From the IMG/VR virus record IMGVR_UViG_3300005288_000097, positions 1-38,819 of that record: a stretch of 38,819 bases of DNA, one strand, 5' to 3'. The notes under the pieces are model-generated. The model was not told the origin of the DNA. It searched no databases and saw only the letters and a list, made by a program, of their open reading frames with translations. Source of the DNA: a virus. Shown here in pieces: positions 21,550-28,970 of the stretch. How positions within the stretch are numbered: position 1 is the stretch's first letter; each line of letters begins with the position of its first letter. Position numbers and translations under genes: made by a program.

Positions 21550-23391
21550 TTGACACACGAAGCCCAATATCTAGGAATTACCATTGACTATAGCCGTGAC
21601 CGGAATATCCCCGAACAAGGCTTAGCAATGCTCACAGGTAAGGGCTTCTACAAACGAGAACACGAGAACAGTCCGCAGGAAACCATCGCTCGTATGGCAA
21701 CCTGCTTCTCGTTCGGTGACTATGCATTTGCTCAGCGTATCTATGATTACGCCAGCAATCAATGGTTTGTAGGAGCTTCCCCTGTACAATCGAATGCTGT
21801 AGACATCATCTGGCCTGTGTTTGGTGAAGACCAATTCCAAGAAGCTGGTGATTGGCTTGAAGCTAATATCAAACCAGATGGCTTGCCTATCAGTTGCTTC
21901 CTGAGCATGATTGCTGACAGTAAAGAAGGTTTGGTTATCGCTGACGCTGAAGCCAAAGTGTTGAGCATGATGGGCGGGGGTGTTGGCCTGTATGCTGGAC
22001 AGCGAGCCCCAGATGAAAAGTCCACTGGAGTTATGGCACACAACAAACTCTACGATGCCATGTGTATTGCCTACCGACAGAGCCGCACACGACGTGGTAG
22101 TATGGCTATCTACTTGGACATGGCACACCCTGAGATTCGTCCGTTCATGCAAATGCGTAACCCAAGCGGTGGCGTAGCTGATCAGAAGATGTTCAACTTG
22201 AACAACGGCCTAAACATTCCAGATGCGTTTATGCATGCTGTTATTCTGGGCGAGAAGTGGGAACTGGTAGACCCAAAGCATGGCCCAACTGGTCGCTTTG
22301 AGGATGCCCGTGAGTTGTGGGATGAGTTGATGGATGTCCGCAAGGACACAGGTGAACCTTACATGTTGTTCATCAACACTGTAAACCGTAACCTGCCAAA
22401 GCAAATCACTAACCCTCGTTATCATGTATTGCAGTCTAACTTGTGTTCGGAAATCACTCTCCGTACATCTGCCAAGCGAACTGCGGTATGTTGCCTGTCT
22501 TCGCCTAACGCTGACAAGTTCCCTGAGTGGAAAGATACAAACATGATTGCTGACCTTGTTCGATTCTTGGACAACGTGTTGGAATTCTTCATTCGTTTGG
22601 CACCGAAGAGTTTGCAACGTGCAATTCACTCGGCCAAGAAAGAACGTGCATTGGGTATTGGTCTGATGGGCTGGCACTCTTACCTGCAACGTCACAACAT
22701 TGCATTCGAGTCTGGTGGTTTCAACAGTAACATTCAACACACGAACATGGTTCACTCGCACATGCGTCGTCAAGCTGTAGCAGAAAGCATCCGTCTAGGC
22801 TCTCTGAGAGGCGAGGCACCTGATTGCGAAGGCTCCGGCTACCGTAACAGCCATTTGTTCGCAATCGCCCCTAACGCGTCTTCTAGCTCGTTGGTGAACG
22901 TGTCTCCAAGTCGTGAGCCGTGGGCTGGCTTGTGCTTTAATTCACAGGGACGTGCAGGATCGTACCTAGTGAAGAACCCGCACTTCGAAGCATTGCTGAA
23001 AGAGAAGGGACAAGATACTCCAGAAGTTTGGAAGCAAGTGATGTTGGATGAAGGATGTCAGAACCTTGACTTCTTGTCTGAACACGAGAAGAGCGTCTAC
23101 AAGACTCTCCGTGAAATCAATCCGATGTGGATTATTGAAGCTGCTGCAACTGCTCAGCCTCATATCTGCCAGAGTCAGAGCGTGAACATCTATGTTCGTC
23201 CTGATATCACACGTCAGGAAATGACAGACATTCACATGGCTGCATGGGCTAAAGGGCTTAAGTCTCTATACTACTGCCGTTCTTCTGCTGCCACCAAGGT
23301 GTCTATTGGGGATGGCTCGACAGCACCGCTGAATGCTGTCAAGATGAAGATTGAGTTCACTGAGAACACATGTTTGGCATGTGAAGGCTGA
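21550..23391 (+). CDS. nrdA: Ribonucleotide reductase, large subunit (class I)
   Basis: A 613-residue protein. A TTG start at 21550 lies 6 nt after AAGGAG; the next ATG (21628) has no site. C116 in PISCFLSM, N297-C299-E301 in QSNLCSEI and C314/C315 in AVCCLSSPN are the catalytic set. YY in KSLYYCRSS (about 575) continues the radical path, and the C-terminus ends CLACEG, the redox CxxC. It reduces ribonucleotides to deoxyribonucleotides with NrdB. The chain is about 150 residues shorter than E. coli NrdA and has no N-terminal ATP-cone, so it probably escapes dATP inhibition. Confidence 0.95.
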   Translation: MTHEAQYLGITIDYSRDRNIPEQGLAMLTGKGFYKREHENSPQETIARMATCFSFGDYAFAQRIYDYASNQWFVGASPVQSNAVDIIWPVFGEDQFQEAGDWLEANIKPDGLPISCFLSMIADSKEGLVIADAEAKVLSMMGGGVGLYAGQRAPDEKSTGVMAHNKLYDAMCIAYRQSRTRRGSMAIYLDMAHPEIRPFMQMRNPSGGVADQKMFNLNNGLNIPDAFMHAVILGEKWELVDPKHGPTGRFEDARELWDELMDVRKDTGEPYMLFINTVNRNLPKQITNPRYHVLQSNLCSEITLRTSAKRTAVCCLSSPNADKFPEWKDTNMIADLVRFLDNVLEFFIRLAPKSLQRAIHSAKKERALGIGLMGWHSYLQRHNIAFESGGFNSNIQHTNMVHSHMRRQAVAESIRLGSLRGEAPDCEGSGYRNSHLFAIAPNASSSSLVNVSPSREPWAGLCFNSQGRAGSYLVKNPHFEALLKEKGQDTPEVWKQVMLDEGCQNLDFLSEHEKSVYKTLREINPMWIIEAAATAQPHICQSQSVNIYVRPDITRQEMTDIHMAAWAKGLKSLYYCRSSAATKVSIGDGSTAPLNAVKMKIEFTENTCLACEG

Positions 23392-23397
23392 TTGAAA

Positions 23398-23413
23398 AGG
23401 GGCTTCGGCCCCT
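23398..23413 (+). terminator. GC hairpin with TTCG loop between nrdA and nrdB
   Basis: AGGGGC (23398-23403) TTCG GCCCCT (23408-23413), followed by CATTT. The stem is stable but lacks a proper T-tract. nrdB has no promoter of its own, so the hairpin more likely tunes subunit ratio or protects mRNA. Confidence 0.5.
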
Positions 23414-23428
23414 CATTTAAGGAGAATT

Positions 23429-24442
23429 ATGAGTATTTTTAAAGAGAGTGTAGCGTACCGTCCTTTCACGTATCCGTGGGCTGCTGAAGCTTCCAAGCGT
23501 CAGAGTCAAGACTTGTACTGGCACACTGGGCAGATTCAAATGGTTGACGACGTAGCACAATACCACTCCACGAGTGGGTTGCAAACCAAGACCGTCTCGC
23601 ACGATGTCAATAAATATATCATCAAGACATTACTGTGTATGTTCACTGAGCTGGACCGAACTGTTGCAACAGGCTACGGAAAGATTCTCCCGTTCGTAAA
23701 GAACAATGAAATTCGTAACGTCATCATTGAACAGATGTCTAAAGAAGTTATGCACCAGCGGGCGTATGCTCTTGCTGCTGAAGCCTTTGGTTTCTCTGAT
23801 AGTGAGTGGACAGCATTCCATAACTACAAGGAAATGCGGGACAAGATTGATGCAATGGAAGAGACTCTGTACGAGCCTCAAGATCGCGATGAGTTCAAAT
23901 TCTGTGTAGGCTTAGGCCAGATTCTATTGGGTGAAGGTCAAGGTTTGTTCGCTGCATTCATGGTATTGCTGAACTACAAGCGTCAAGGCATCATCATGGG
24001 CTTCAACGACGTGAACCAGTGGTCACTCACGGACGAACAGGAACACGTTGAGAATAACATCCGCATCCTGTCTGTAGCACGTCAAGACCTGACACCAGTC
24101 GAGAACGAACGTCTGGACCGTATCCTGCGTGCTACGGCTCGTAAGTACAAAGAGGCTGAGCAACACCTGATTGACCTGATCTACTCCCATGGGGAACCTG
24201 AAGACCTGACCAAAGAGGATGCCTATGAGTACATGGAATTCCTTGAAGACCTACGTCTGAACCAGCTTGGGCTCAAAGGTTATGTACGTCTAAACCCTCT
24301 GGAATGGATGGACTGGATGCTGTCCGGCGCCCGTCACGACAACTTCTTCGAGAAGAAAGTGACTGACTACTCTCACACTGGCTTGCCGGGTGATGTAGAT
24401 TACACAAGATATTTGCATTTGGTGGTTGACACGCCTCTGTAA
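23429..24442 (+). CDS. nrdB: Ribonucleotide reductase, small subunit
   Basis: A 337-residue protein, ATG after TAAGGAGAA. Di-iron ligands and radical Tyr appear with class Ia spacing: D76 (TELDRTV), E106 and H109 (SKEVMHQRAY), Y113, E170 (LLGEGQGLF), and E204 and H207 (DEQEHVEN). E. coli R2 has D84, E115, H118, Y122, E204, E238, H241, so the intervals agree within one residue except a shorter 113-170 loop. It forms the tyrosyl radical for NrdA. The protein ends VVDTPL, where R2 tails bind R1. Confidence 0.95.
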   Translation: MSIFKESVAYRPFTYPWAAEASKRQSQDLYWHTGQIQMVDDVAQYHSTSGLQTKTVSHDVNKYIIKTLLCMFTELDRTVATGYGKILPFVKNNEIRNVIIEQMSKEVMHQRAYALAAEAFGFSDSEWTAFHNYKEMRDKIDAMEETLYEPQDRDEFKFCVGLGQILLGEGQGLFAAFMVLLNYKRQGIIMGFNDVNQWSLTDEQEHVENNIRILSVARQDLTPVENERLDRILRATARKYKEAEQHLIDLIYSHGEPEDLTKEDAYEYMEFLEDLRLNQLGLKGYVRLNPLEWMDWMLSGARHDNFFEKKVTDYSHTGLPGDVDYTRYLHLVVDTPL

Positions 24443-24453
24443 ACCTGTAGAAT
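24426..24453 (+). promoter_or_regulatory. Sigma70-type promoter at the end of nrdB
   Basis: TTGACA 24426-24431, TAGAAT 24448-24453, spacer 16 bp. The -35 lies inside the last codons of nrdB. The transcript would start at the foot of the hairpin 24455-24482. Confidence 0.83.
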
Positions 24454-24454
24454 G

Positions 24455-24482
24455 AGCCCCATACCCACAAGGTGTGGGGCTT
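24455..24482 (+). terminator. 5'-leader hairpin directly after the promoter
   Basis: AGCCCCATACC (24455-24465) pairs with GGTGTGGGGCT (24471-24481), 11 bp with one G-U and loop CACAA; the next bases are TGCTTGTAGG. It would end transcripts coming from nrdB only weakly (few T) but would form at the very 5' end of transcripts from the 24426 promoter, perhaps protecting them. Confidence 0.55.
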
Positions 24483-24500
24483 GCTTGTAGGAGGGATAGA

Positions 24501-24890
24501 ATGCGGTATGTTCGCAAAGAGTTCTTGTCGCCATGTGCTGATGAAACTGGTAGCATCGTTTGCCAGATCGAAACACCACGTCAAAAGGACATCACTGAAT
24601 ACCATGTCCGAGACGGTGCAGCTTGGCTGCGTGGTGAAATCAAAGTAAACGACTGCAATCGCCAAGTATCGTTAGACTTCGATTGCCGTGATCAAAAGAG
24701 TTACGAAAAACGCATTGCCAAGCTTGACAAACTCTTGAAAGAAGTTCAAGATATGCGGAATCAGTATCAGGAAGCTTGGGAAAGCTCGCTACGGGATGTT
24801 GCATATCGTGGTCGTCAGCTTGAACAAGAGGCAATTGACAAGAAAGCGGCTGAAGATGAACGCCGTGCTAATTATCGTGGGAGGGTGTAA
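24501..24890 (+). CDS. Hypothetical coiled-coil protein
   Basis: A 129-residue protein. ATG 24501 follows GGAGGG; the GTG at 24474 lies in the hairpin. The N-terminal half has FLSPCADETGSIVCQIE and LDFDCRDQKS; from about residue 70 it is a long charged helix (KRIAKLDKLLKEVQDMRNQY onward) ending RRANYRGRV. Stop overlaps the next start (TAATG). No family recognised. Confidence 0.65.
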   Translation: MRYVRKEFLSPCADETGSIVCQIETPRQKDITEYHVRDGAAWLRGEIKVNDCNRQVSLDFDCRDQKSYEKRIAKLDKLLKEVQDMRNQYQEAWESSLRDVAYRGRQLEQEAIDKKAAEDERRANYRGRV

Positions 24891-25189
24891 TGTTGAAGCC
24901 GATTACCAGAGAAGAAGTGAACACTGCTGTAGCTAAGCGGGAGTTCCCAGACTTCGTGATCCAAGCATTCAACGAGTGTATCCTCGAAGCTAAGCTGAAA
25001 GGTAGCACCACGGTAAAGCAAGATGACGTGATGCGGAAGATCGTCGCTGCTAGCGAAGAGACTCGCTCTACCATCTACGGGAACCACTGGTTGGATGTAG
25101 AAGAACATTACCGTTCCGCTGGCTGGACTGTGACGTACAACAAACCAGCTTACAACGAGTTCTACGAAGCCTACTTCACTTTCAAATAG
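24890..25189 (+). CDS. Conserved phage protein of unknown function
   Basis: A 99-residue protein with ATG overlapping the upstream TAA. The C-terminal pattern WLDVEEHYRSAGWTVTYNKP followed by AYNEFYEAYFTFK is one I recall from many phage proteins (Y-x-S-A-G-W-x-V-x-Y-D/N-K-P). Soluble, mixed alpha/beta. No function known. Confidence 0.7.
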   Translation: MLKPITREEVNTAVAKREFPDFVIQAFNECILEAKLKGSTTVKQDDVMRKIVAASEETRSTIYGNHWLDVEEHYRSAGWTVTYNKPAYNEFYEAYFTFK

Positions 25190-25193
25190 GAGA

Positions 25194-25222
25194 TTGACAA
25201 TGTTGGTAGTACAATGTATCTT
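25194..25222 (+). promoter_or_regulatory. Possible sigma70-type promoter
   Basis: TTGACA 25194-25199 and TATCTT 25217-25222, spacer 17 bp. It overlaps the ribosome site and start of the gene at 25200, so transcripts from it would serve the gene at 25328 and beyond. Confidence 0.5.
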
Positions 25223-25331
25223 GTGGGTTGCAAATATGACTATGGCCTGCTCTAAAGGCAATACAATCTGGCCTCTGAACGCACTCGCTGCGTTGTACAT
25301 CACCATTGAAGTAGCGGGGAATATGTCGTGA
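25200..25331 (+). CDS. Small membrane-associated protein
   Basis: A 43-residue protein (MLVVQCILWVANMTMACSKG then NTIWPLNALAALYITIEVAG) with AGGAG 7 nt before the ATG. Two short hydrophobic stretches, two Cys. The stop overlaps the next GTG start (GTGA). Function unknown. Confidence 0.55.
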   Translation: MLVVQCILWVANMTMACSKGNTIWPLNALAALYITIEVAGNMS

Positions 25332-25570
25332 TCAAGGTAATCGTGGTTTTCAAACACCCGTCCATTGCCCACGGTGGTGGGCATGACCGCTGGATTGAAC
25401 ATATACCTAACACAGAAAGTGTGTACCATACTGATATAATCCCTCAACAGGGAGAGTTCTTGGAGTGGATAGATGGGAAGACTTGGAGGGTTCATTCTGT
25501 CCTACACAACATCAAAGATTCTAATATGTCTGGTGTTTCCCTTCGTAATATCCGAATCGTAGTGGAGTAA
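25328..25570 (+). CDS. Hypothetical protein
   Basis: An 80-residue protein with GTG start overlapping the upstream stop. IKVIVVFKHPSIAHGGGHDR opens a small alpha/beta unit, and EFLEWIDGKTWRVHSVLHNI suggests a beta hairpin. No motif recognised. Confidence 0.58.
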   Translation: MIKVIVVFKHPSIAHGGGHDRWIEHIPNTESVYHTDIIPQQGEFLEWIDGKTWRVHSVLHNIKDSNMSGVSLRNIRIVVE

Positions 25571-25573
25571 TAA

Positions 25574-25720
25574 ATGATCATTTTTATGATTGGATTTATC
25601 TTGACCATGCTGAACAGTAATGGTATCCTGTTGTCCCCTCCGAAGTACATTCCGCTGCATTGGATTGGTATTATCGTAGGCTGTATCTTGATGGCACAAT
25701 CTGTAAACAAACTCACATAA
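25574..25720 (+). CDS. Small two-helix membrane protein
   Basis: A 48-residue protein, MIIFMIGFILTMLNSNGILL then SPPKYIPLHWIGIIVGCILM then AQSVNKLT. Two hydrophobic segments are split by a Pro-rich turn. A GGAG lies 6 nt before the ATG. Inner-membrane location inferred; role unknown. Confidence 0.58.
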   Translation: MIIFMIGFILTMLNSNGILLSPPKYIPLHWIGIIVGCILMAQSVNKLT

Positions 25721-25730
25721 GGAGAGCAAA

Positions 25731-25931
25731 ATGATCTACAATGAAGCTGATGCTGTACAACGTGTAGCAGAGAACTGCAATGCAATACAAGCACTGTACA
25801 AAGAGATTCGCGAGCTGGCAGACTACCATGATATCGAAGTGGAACTGCGTATCCCAACTGAAGATGGCCCTTGGCCCAATACAATTGATGCTGACTACAA
25901 CAACGACTCTTGGTCGTCTAGCAACTGCTAA
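25731..25931 (+). CDS. Hypothetical protein, WxxSSxC-tail type
   Basis: A 66-residue protein with AAGGAG upstream. AVQRVAENCNAIQALYKEIR followed by ELADYHDIEVELRI is a helix-strand unit; the protein ends DSWSSSNC. The gene at 26388 has the same architecture (AAKEINDALE... ADEHGLSFSMNL ... GWQASSQSC), so the two look like paralogues with a C-terminal Cys. Function unknown. Confidence 0.62.
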   Translation: MIYNEADAVQRVAENCNAIQALYKEIRELADYHDIEVELRIPTEDGPWPNTIDADYNNDSWSSSNC

Positions 25932-25956
25932 TCAATCACTTATAAGGAGAACTACT

Positions 25957-26388
25957 ATGTCTTTTGATCGTAACGAAACTCGCACTACTCTGGAAACCGT
26001 TGTACTTGGTGGCGTTGAACTGCGTCAAGTTGAAGTGGCTTACAACTACAAGCCATACAGCCGTACTGGCGACGCTGAAGTGTCCCGTCACACCTATAAG
26101 CATCTGGAGTTTGATGGTGAAGGTCTTGATGGCCTGAACAACGCTCGTATCATCCTTGAAGCTCTGGCTCAGATGGACGAACTTACTCTGGCAGACTACA
26201 ACCTTGAGCAACTGGTAGAGGTTGTTGAAGAACAGGCTTCTGAGATTGCTGAAGAGTTGGAAATCCACTTCATCTATGACCGTGATGGTAGTGTTCGTGA
26301 ATACACTCCACGCTCGTTGTGGTCGCCTTCTGGTGGTTGTGAGTGGGAAGAGTCTGCTTCTGAGTACGACTATGGTTGGGACTTGTAA
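25957..26388 (+). CDS. Hypothetical acidic protein
   Basis: A 143-residue protein; ATG 25957 follows AAGGAG by 8 nt. Beta-rich N-terminus (TTLETVVLGGVELRQVEVAY), a helical middle (LVEVVEEQASEIAEELEIHF), and a Tyr/Trp/acid-rich tail (CEWEESASEYDYGWDL). It sits between the two paralogues at 25731 and 26388 and overlaps the latter (TAATG). No family recognised. Confidence 0.64.
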   Translation: MSFDRNETRTTLETVVLGGVELRQVEVAYNYKPYSRTGDAEVSRHTYKHLEFDGEGLDGLNNARIILEALAQMDELTLADYNLEQLVEVVEEQASEIAEELEIHFIYDRDGSVREYTPRSLWSPSGGCEWEESASEYDYGWDL

Positions 26389-26648
26389 TGGGGGCTTCTC
26401 TTTACGGCAAAAACAAAGAAAACCCTACGTTGGTGGAAGCAGCAAAGGAAATCAACGATGCCCTTGAGTCTGCCCAATCTCTTGTATGGGAAGCAGAACG
26501 TATCGCAGATGAGCATGGCCTATCGTTCTCTATGAATCTCGGTGCTTACGGTATGGGTGGCTCATACACACCTCTCGAAGATGGTGAAGAGGATGAATAC
26601 GGTGACCTGAAAGAGAGTGGATGGCAAGCCTCTAGTCAGAGCTGTTAA
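26388..26648 (+). CDS. Hypothetical protein, WxxSSxC-tail type (paralogue)
   Basis: An 86-residue protein with ATG overlapping the upstream TAA; an upstream in-frame start at 26376 is inside the previous gene. Helix LVEAAKEINDALESAQSLVW, then ADEHGLSFSMNLGAYGMGGS, an acidic stretch, then GWQASSQSC. It resembles the 66-residue protein at 25731. Followed by a terminator. Confidence 0.62.
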   Translation: MGASLYGKNKENPTLVEAAKEINDALESAQSLVWEAERIADEHGLSFSMNLGAYGMGGSYTPLEDGEEDEYGDLKESGWQASSQSC

Positions 26649-26654
26649 CACAAG

Positions 26655-26676
26655 GCCCGCTTCGGCGGGCTTTTCT
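26655..26676 (+). terminator. Intrinsic terminator with TTCG loop
   Basis: GCCCGC (26655-26660) TTCG GCGGGC (26665-26670) followed by TTTTCT. It stands 14 nt before the start of the HTH gene, which has no promoter of its own in between. Confidence 0.82.
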
Positions 26677-26689
26677 GTGGGAGAAAGAA

Positions 26690-26905
26690 ATGTTGACACA
26701 ATTGAAAAGACAAATCGCTGTAAAAATACGCAGCTATGCTGCTCAAGTGAGCCTCACACAAAAGGACATTGCTGAGCTGACAAGCACAACACAACCAAGA
26801 GTCAGCGACCTGTTTAATTTGAAAACAGATAAATTCTCTCTTGACATGCTGTTCAAGATGCTTCAGAATCTAGACCTCAACGTAACCCTCACAATAGGAG
26901 ACTAA
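26690..26905 (+). CDS. XRE-type helix-turn-helix protein
   Basis: A 71-residue protein. VSLTQKDIAELTSTTQPRVS then DLFNLKTDKFSLDMLFKMLQ is a classic XRE/HigA-like HTH: recognition helix TTQPRVSDLFN, then the F-S-L-D-x-L motif seen in antitoxin-type regulators. It is complete as a DNA-binding unit, with no toxin-like partner recognised on either side. It lies right after a terminator and depends on readthrough. It is probably a phage transcription regulator, or an antitoxin mimic of host TA systems (inference). Confidence 0.75.
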   Translation: MLTQLKRQIAVKIRSYAAQVSLTQKDIAELTSTTQPRVSDLFNLKTDKFSLDMLFKMLQNLDLNVTLTIGD

Positions 26906-26906
26906 G

Positions 26907-27260
26907 ATGGTAGACCCTCGGAACGAGCCCTTCAATCAAGAACTGAAGGTTGGTGATCCCGCCATGATCATTGGCTGCCGGAATCCTGAGAACTCTCACG
27001 TTATCGGTAAGATGGTTGTGATTGAAGCTCTCGTGGAAGCTGGTAAATGTCTCCCTCCTGAGTTCACAGCGTTGGGCTTTGTCGCTGGGCATATCAGTAC
27101 AGAGAGGATGGCAATTGTTTCTGGTATTCACACGCACTACCTTCTAATTGAGAATCATGCGAACATTGCAGCTAAGTATCTAATGCCCTTGCCACCACTC
27201 GACGATGATGCTATCATCTTCGCCAATGAAAACGTAAAGGAGACTGAGAAATGCTCGTAA
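26907..27260 (+). CDS. Hypothetical beta-barrel-like protein
   Basis: A 117-residue protein. FNQELKVGDPAMIIGCRNPE followed by NSHVIGKMVVIEALVEAG resembles small SH3-like phage proteins (VGDxAxIIGCxNPENxxxIGKxV) and it ends with YLMPLPPLDDDAI. Ribosome site AGGAGAC. It overlaps the nucleotidyltransferase-like gene by 10 nt. Similar proteins are often listed as hypothetical; no function known. Confidence 0.65.
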   Translation: MVDPRNEPFNQELKVGDPAMIIGCRNPENSHVIGKMVVIEALVEAGKCLPPEFTALGFVAGHISTERMAIVSGIHTHYLLIENHANIAAKYLMPLPPLDDDAIIFANENVKETEKCS

Positions 27261-28201
27261 TTGGCAGTCAAGCAATGCGTCACCACTTTCCTGAAGCTGG
27301 CATCGTTCCAAACGATACAGATATCATCGGGACAATGAAGGAATTCCGTACATGGAGCCGTGGGTTTGAGAAGGGTGATATCGTCCTCTGTAAGCCTCTG
27401 AGCGCCACCAAGATGCACGTTCGCACTAAAGATGGGTGGAACTACGAGTTTGAGATTGCTGGTGACCAGACGACCAATGAGCGCCTTCTGGACCGTTACA
27501 GCACTGGATCATCTATGACATTTGCCCCACTTGAAGTGTTGCTTATGTTGAAGCTGAGCCACCGTTACCGTCGCAACAGTCCTCACTTCCTGAAGACCAT
27601 GCGTGACATTCAGAAACTCCGTGCCGCTGGTGTGGTGTTGGATGAGTGGTTGCAAGAAGTGTTGGTACAGCGGGAAGCAGAGACATACACCTATGCACAC
27701 CCTAAGCTGGACGTGAGCAAGAGTGCGTTCTTCGATGGTGATGGTGTTCCGTACATCTATGATCACGACACAATCCACTTGACTCAAGCTATGACATACG
27801 TCTCTGATGATTTTCATATTAATAACGAAGGCTTAGAGTGGCTTGGTCGTCATGTACCAGCCTACACCTTCTATATGAAGGATGGTGCTGCGGTGATGAC
27901 CAGTAAGGATAAGTTCTTTGCTGTTGACGAAGTGATTCGTCTTCGCGGTGTGTATGAAGAGAGCTGCGTGCTTGCTCTAGAGCGTTCTCAGATTCCGTTC
28001 CCTGAAGCGAGCCCACGTAAGAGTTTTGAGTATGCACTGATGAAAGTGTGTACCAGCATTACATCTGGTTGGTTTCGAGAGTTTGCTTGGGAGAATTACA
28101 ATAAAGTGCTTGACATCTACGAGAAAGAAGGCGAAGATGGCTACCTCAAACGCTTCAACGCAAACAAACACTTACTGAAACCATATAATGGGAGCTACTA
28201 A
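27251..28201 (+). CDS. Predicted nucleotidyltransferase-fold protein
   Basis: A 316-residue protein; ATG 27251 follows AAGGAGA. The N-terminus VIGSQAMRHHFPE ... PNDTDIIGTM (3-29) fits the minimal nucleotidyltransferase pattern G-S-x-A-x(n)-D-x-D, with D22 and D24 as metal ligands. APLEVLLMLKLSHRYRRNSP (about 92-111) follows, with K/H residues like those of phage-specific NTase-like proteins, then HFLKTMRDIQKL. The C-terminal 150 residues are mostly helical. Such enzymes add nucleotides to RNA, proteins or small molecules. The target here is unknown. Confidence 0.6.
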   Translation: MLVIGSQAMRHHFPEAGIVPNDTDIIGTMKEFRTWSRGFEKGDIVLCKPLSATKMHVRTKDGWNYEFEIAGDQTTNERLLDRYSTGSSMTFAPLEVLLMLKLSHRYRRNSPHFLKTMRDIQKLRAAGVVLDEWLQEVLVQREAETYTYAHPKLDVSKSAFFDGDGVPYIYDHDTIHLTQAMTYVSDDFHINNEGLEWLGRHVPAYTFYMKDGAAVMTSKDKFFAVDEVIRLRGVYEESCVLALERSQIPFPEASPRKSFEYALMKVCTSITSGWFREFAWENYNKVLDIYEKEGEDGYLKRFNANKHLLKPYNGSY

Positions 28202-28302
28202 TGAATTGGGATTTGGTTATGCTAGGACTCTTGATGATTATTCCAGCTAGCTTTGTCATCGCAACAATCATTACTGCAATTCAACTTCGGAGGAAGAAAT
28301 AA
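28201..28302 (+). CDS. Tiny single-span membrane protein
   Basis: A 33-residue protein, MNWDLVMLGLLMIIPASFVI then ATIITAIQLRRKK: one hydrophobic helix and a basic tail, typical of an inner-membrane microprotein. ATG overlaps the upstream TAA and the TAA overlaps the next ATG. Confidence 0.58.
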   Translation: MNWDLVMLGLLMIIPASFVIATIITAIQLRRKK

Positions 28303-28559
28303 TGTTTCTTGATAAAGACATGATGGAAGTGAAGTTGGAAGTTGAAGGCGTCACTTACTACTTCGCCAACGTTGAGCAGTTGCAACGTGGGCTGGAAGAT
28401 GGTATGCGTGGTTTCAAGCTGATCCGTAATGCAAACTACATCGTACAAGATGGGAAGTTTGTAAAGAACCGTAGCATTGGGCAGGAGTTCCCAAACATGG
28501 TTCTCGCTGCTGGTCGTGACAAGATAAATGAACTGTTTGATTTTATGGAGGGTAAATAA
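28302..28559 (+). CDS. Hypothetical protein
   Basis: An 85-residue protein with CGGAGG 8 nt upstream. MEVKLEVEGVTYYFANVEQL starts a beta/alpha unit, and the C-terminal third is helical (AAGRDKINELFDFMEGK). No motif recognised. Overlaps the next start (TAATG). Confidence 0.62.
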   Translation: MFLDKDMMEVKLEVEGVTYYFANVEQLQRGLEDGMRGFKLIRNANYIVQDGKFVKNRSIGQEFPNMVLAAGRDKINELFDFMEGK

Positions 28560-28906
28560 TGAACAAGGTTATCGAGAATTTCCCAGAAAGCTTTAGCGTA
28601 CAGGTTAACAACGAGAAAGAATTCAACACTGCACACCATATCCTGATGAAGCTCGGCTTCAAGGCATCACCGTATGGTAATGAGAATTTCTACACCACCG
28701 GCTATGGCGCGGATCGTAGTACAATCCGATACACTCTAGCTAACGGTTATATCTGGGGCAGCCAAATGCAGGCGTCCAATCACTTCAAAACCATCGGGGA
28801 CTTGGTTACCTTCTTGCTCGAACCACGCCTGACTGAACGTCAGAAGCGTATCGTAGCGTTGAAAGAAGAACTGGTTAAACTTGAAGCTGAAGAAGCTGCA
28901 CAATAA
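28559..28906 (+). CDS. Hypothetical protein
   Basis: A 115-residue protein; GGAGG precedes the ATG. SFSVQVNNEKEFNTAHHILM then KLGFKASPYGNENFYTTGYG form an alpha/beta unit with many aromatic residues; a charged helix closes the protein (RQKRIVALKEELVKLEAEEA). Last gene before a promoter. Confidence 0.62.
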   Translation: MNKVIENFPESFSVQVNNEKEFNTAHHILMKLGFKASPYGNENFYTTGYGADRSTIRYTLANGYIWGSQMQASNHFKTIGDLVTFLLEPRLTERQKRIVALKEELVKLEAEEAAQ

Positions 28907-28909
28907 AGA

Positions 28910-28938
28910 TTGACACTGAGGGTGAAAGCCCTCAGAAT
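28910..28938 (+). promoter_or_regulatory. Sigma70-type promoter with inverted repeat in the spacer
   Basis: TTGACA 28910-28915 and CAGAAT 28933-28938, spacer 17 bp. CTGAGGG (28916-28922) and CCCTCAG (28929-28935) are a perfect 7 bp inverted repeat filling the spacer. Leader CAACGAAACGAACACAGGAG. Confidence 0.72.
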
Positions 28939-28970
28939 AAGCCCAACGAAACGAACACAGGAGAGACACA

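Noticed and set aside
26690-27260. Toxin-antitoxin pair formed by the XRE protein and the following gene
   Set aside because: The 117-residue neighbour looks like a small beta-barrel phage protein with no toxin motif.
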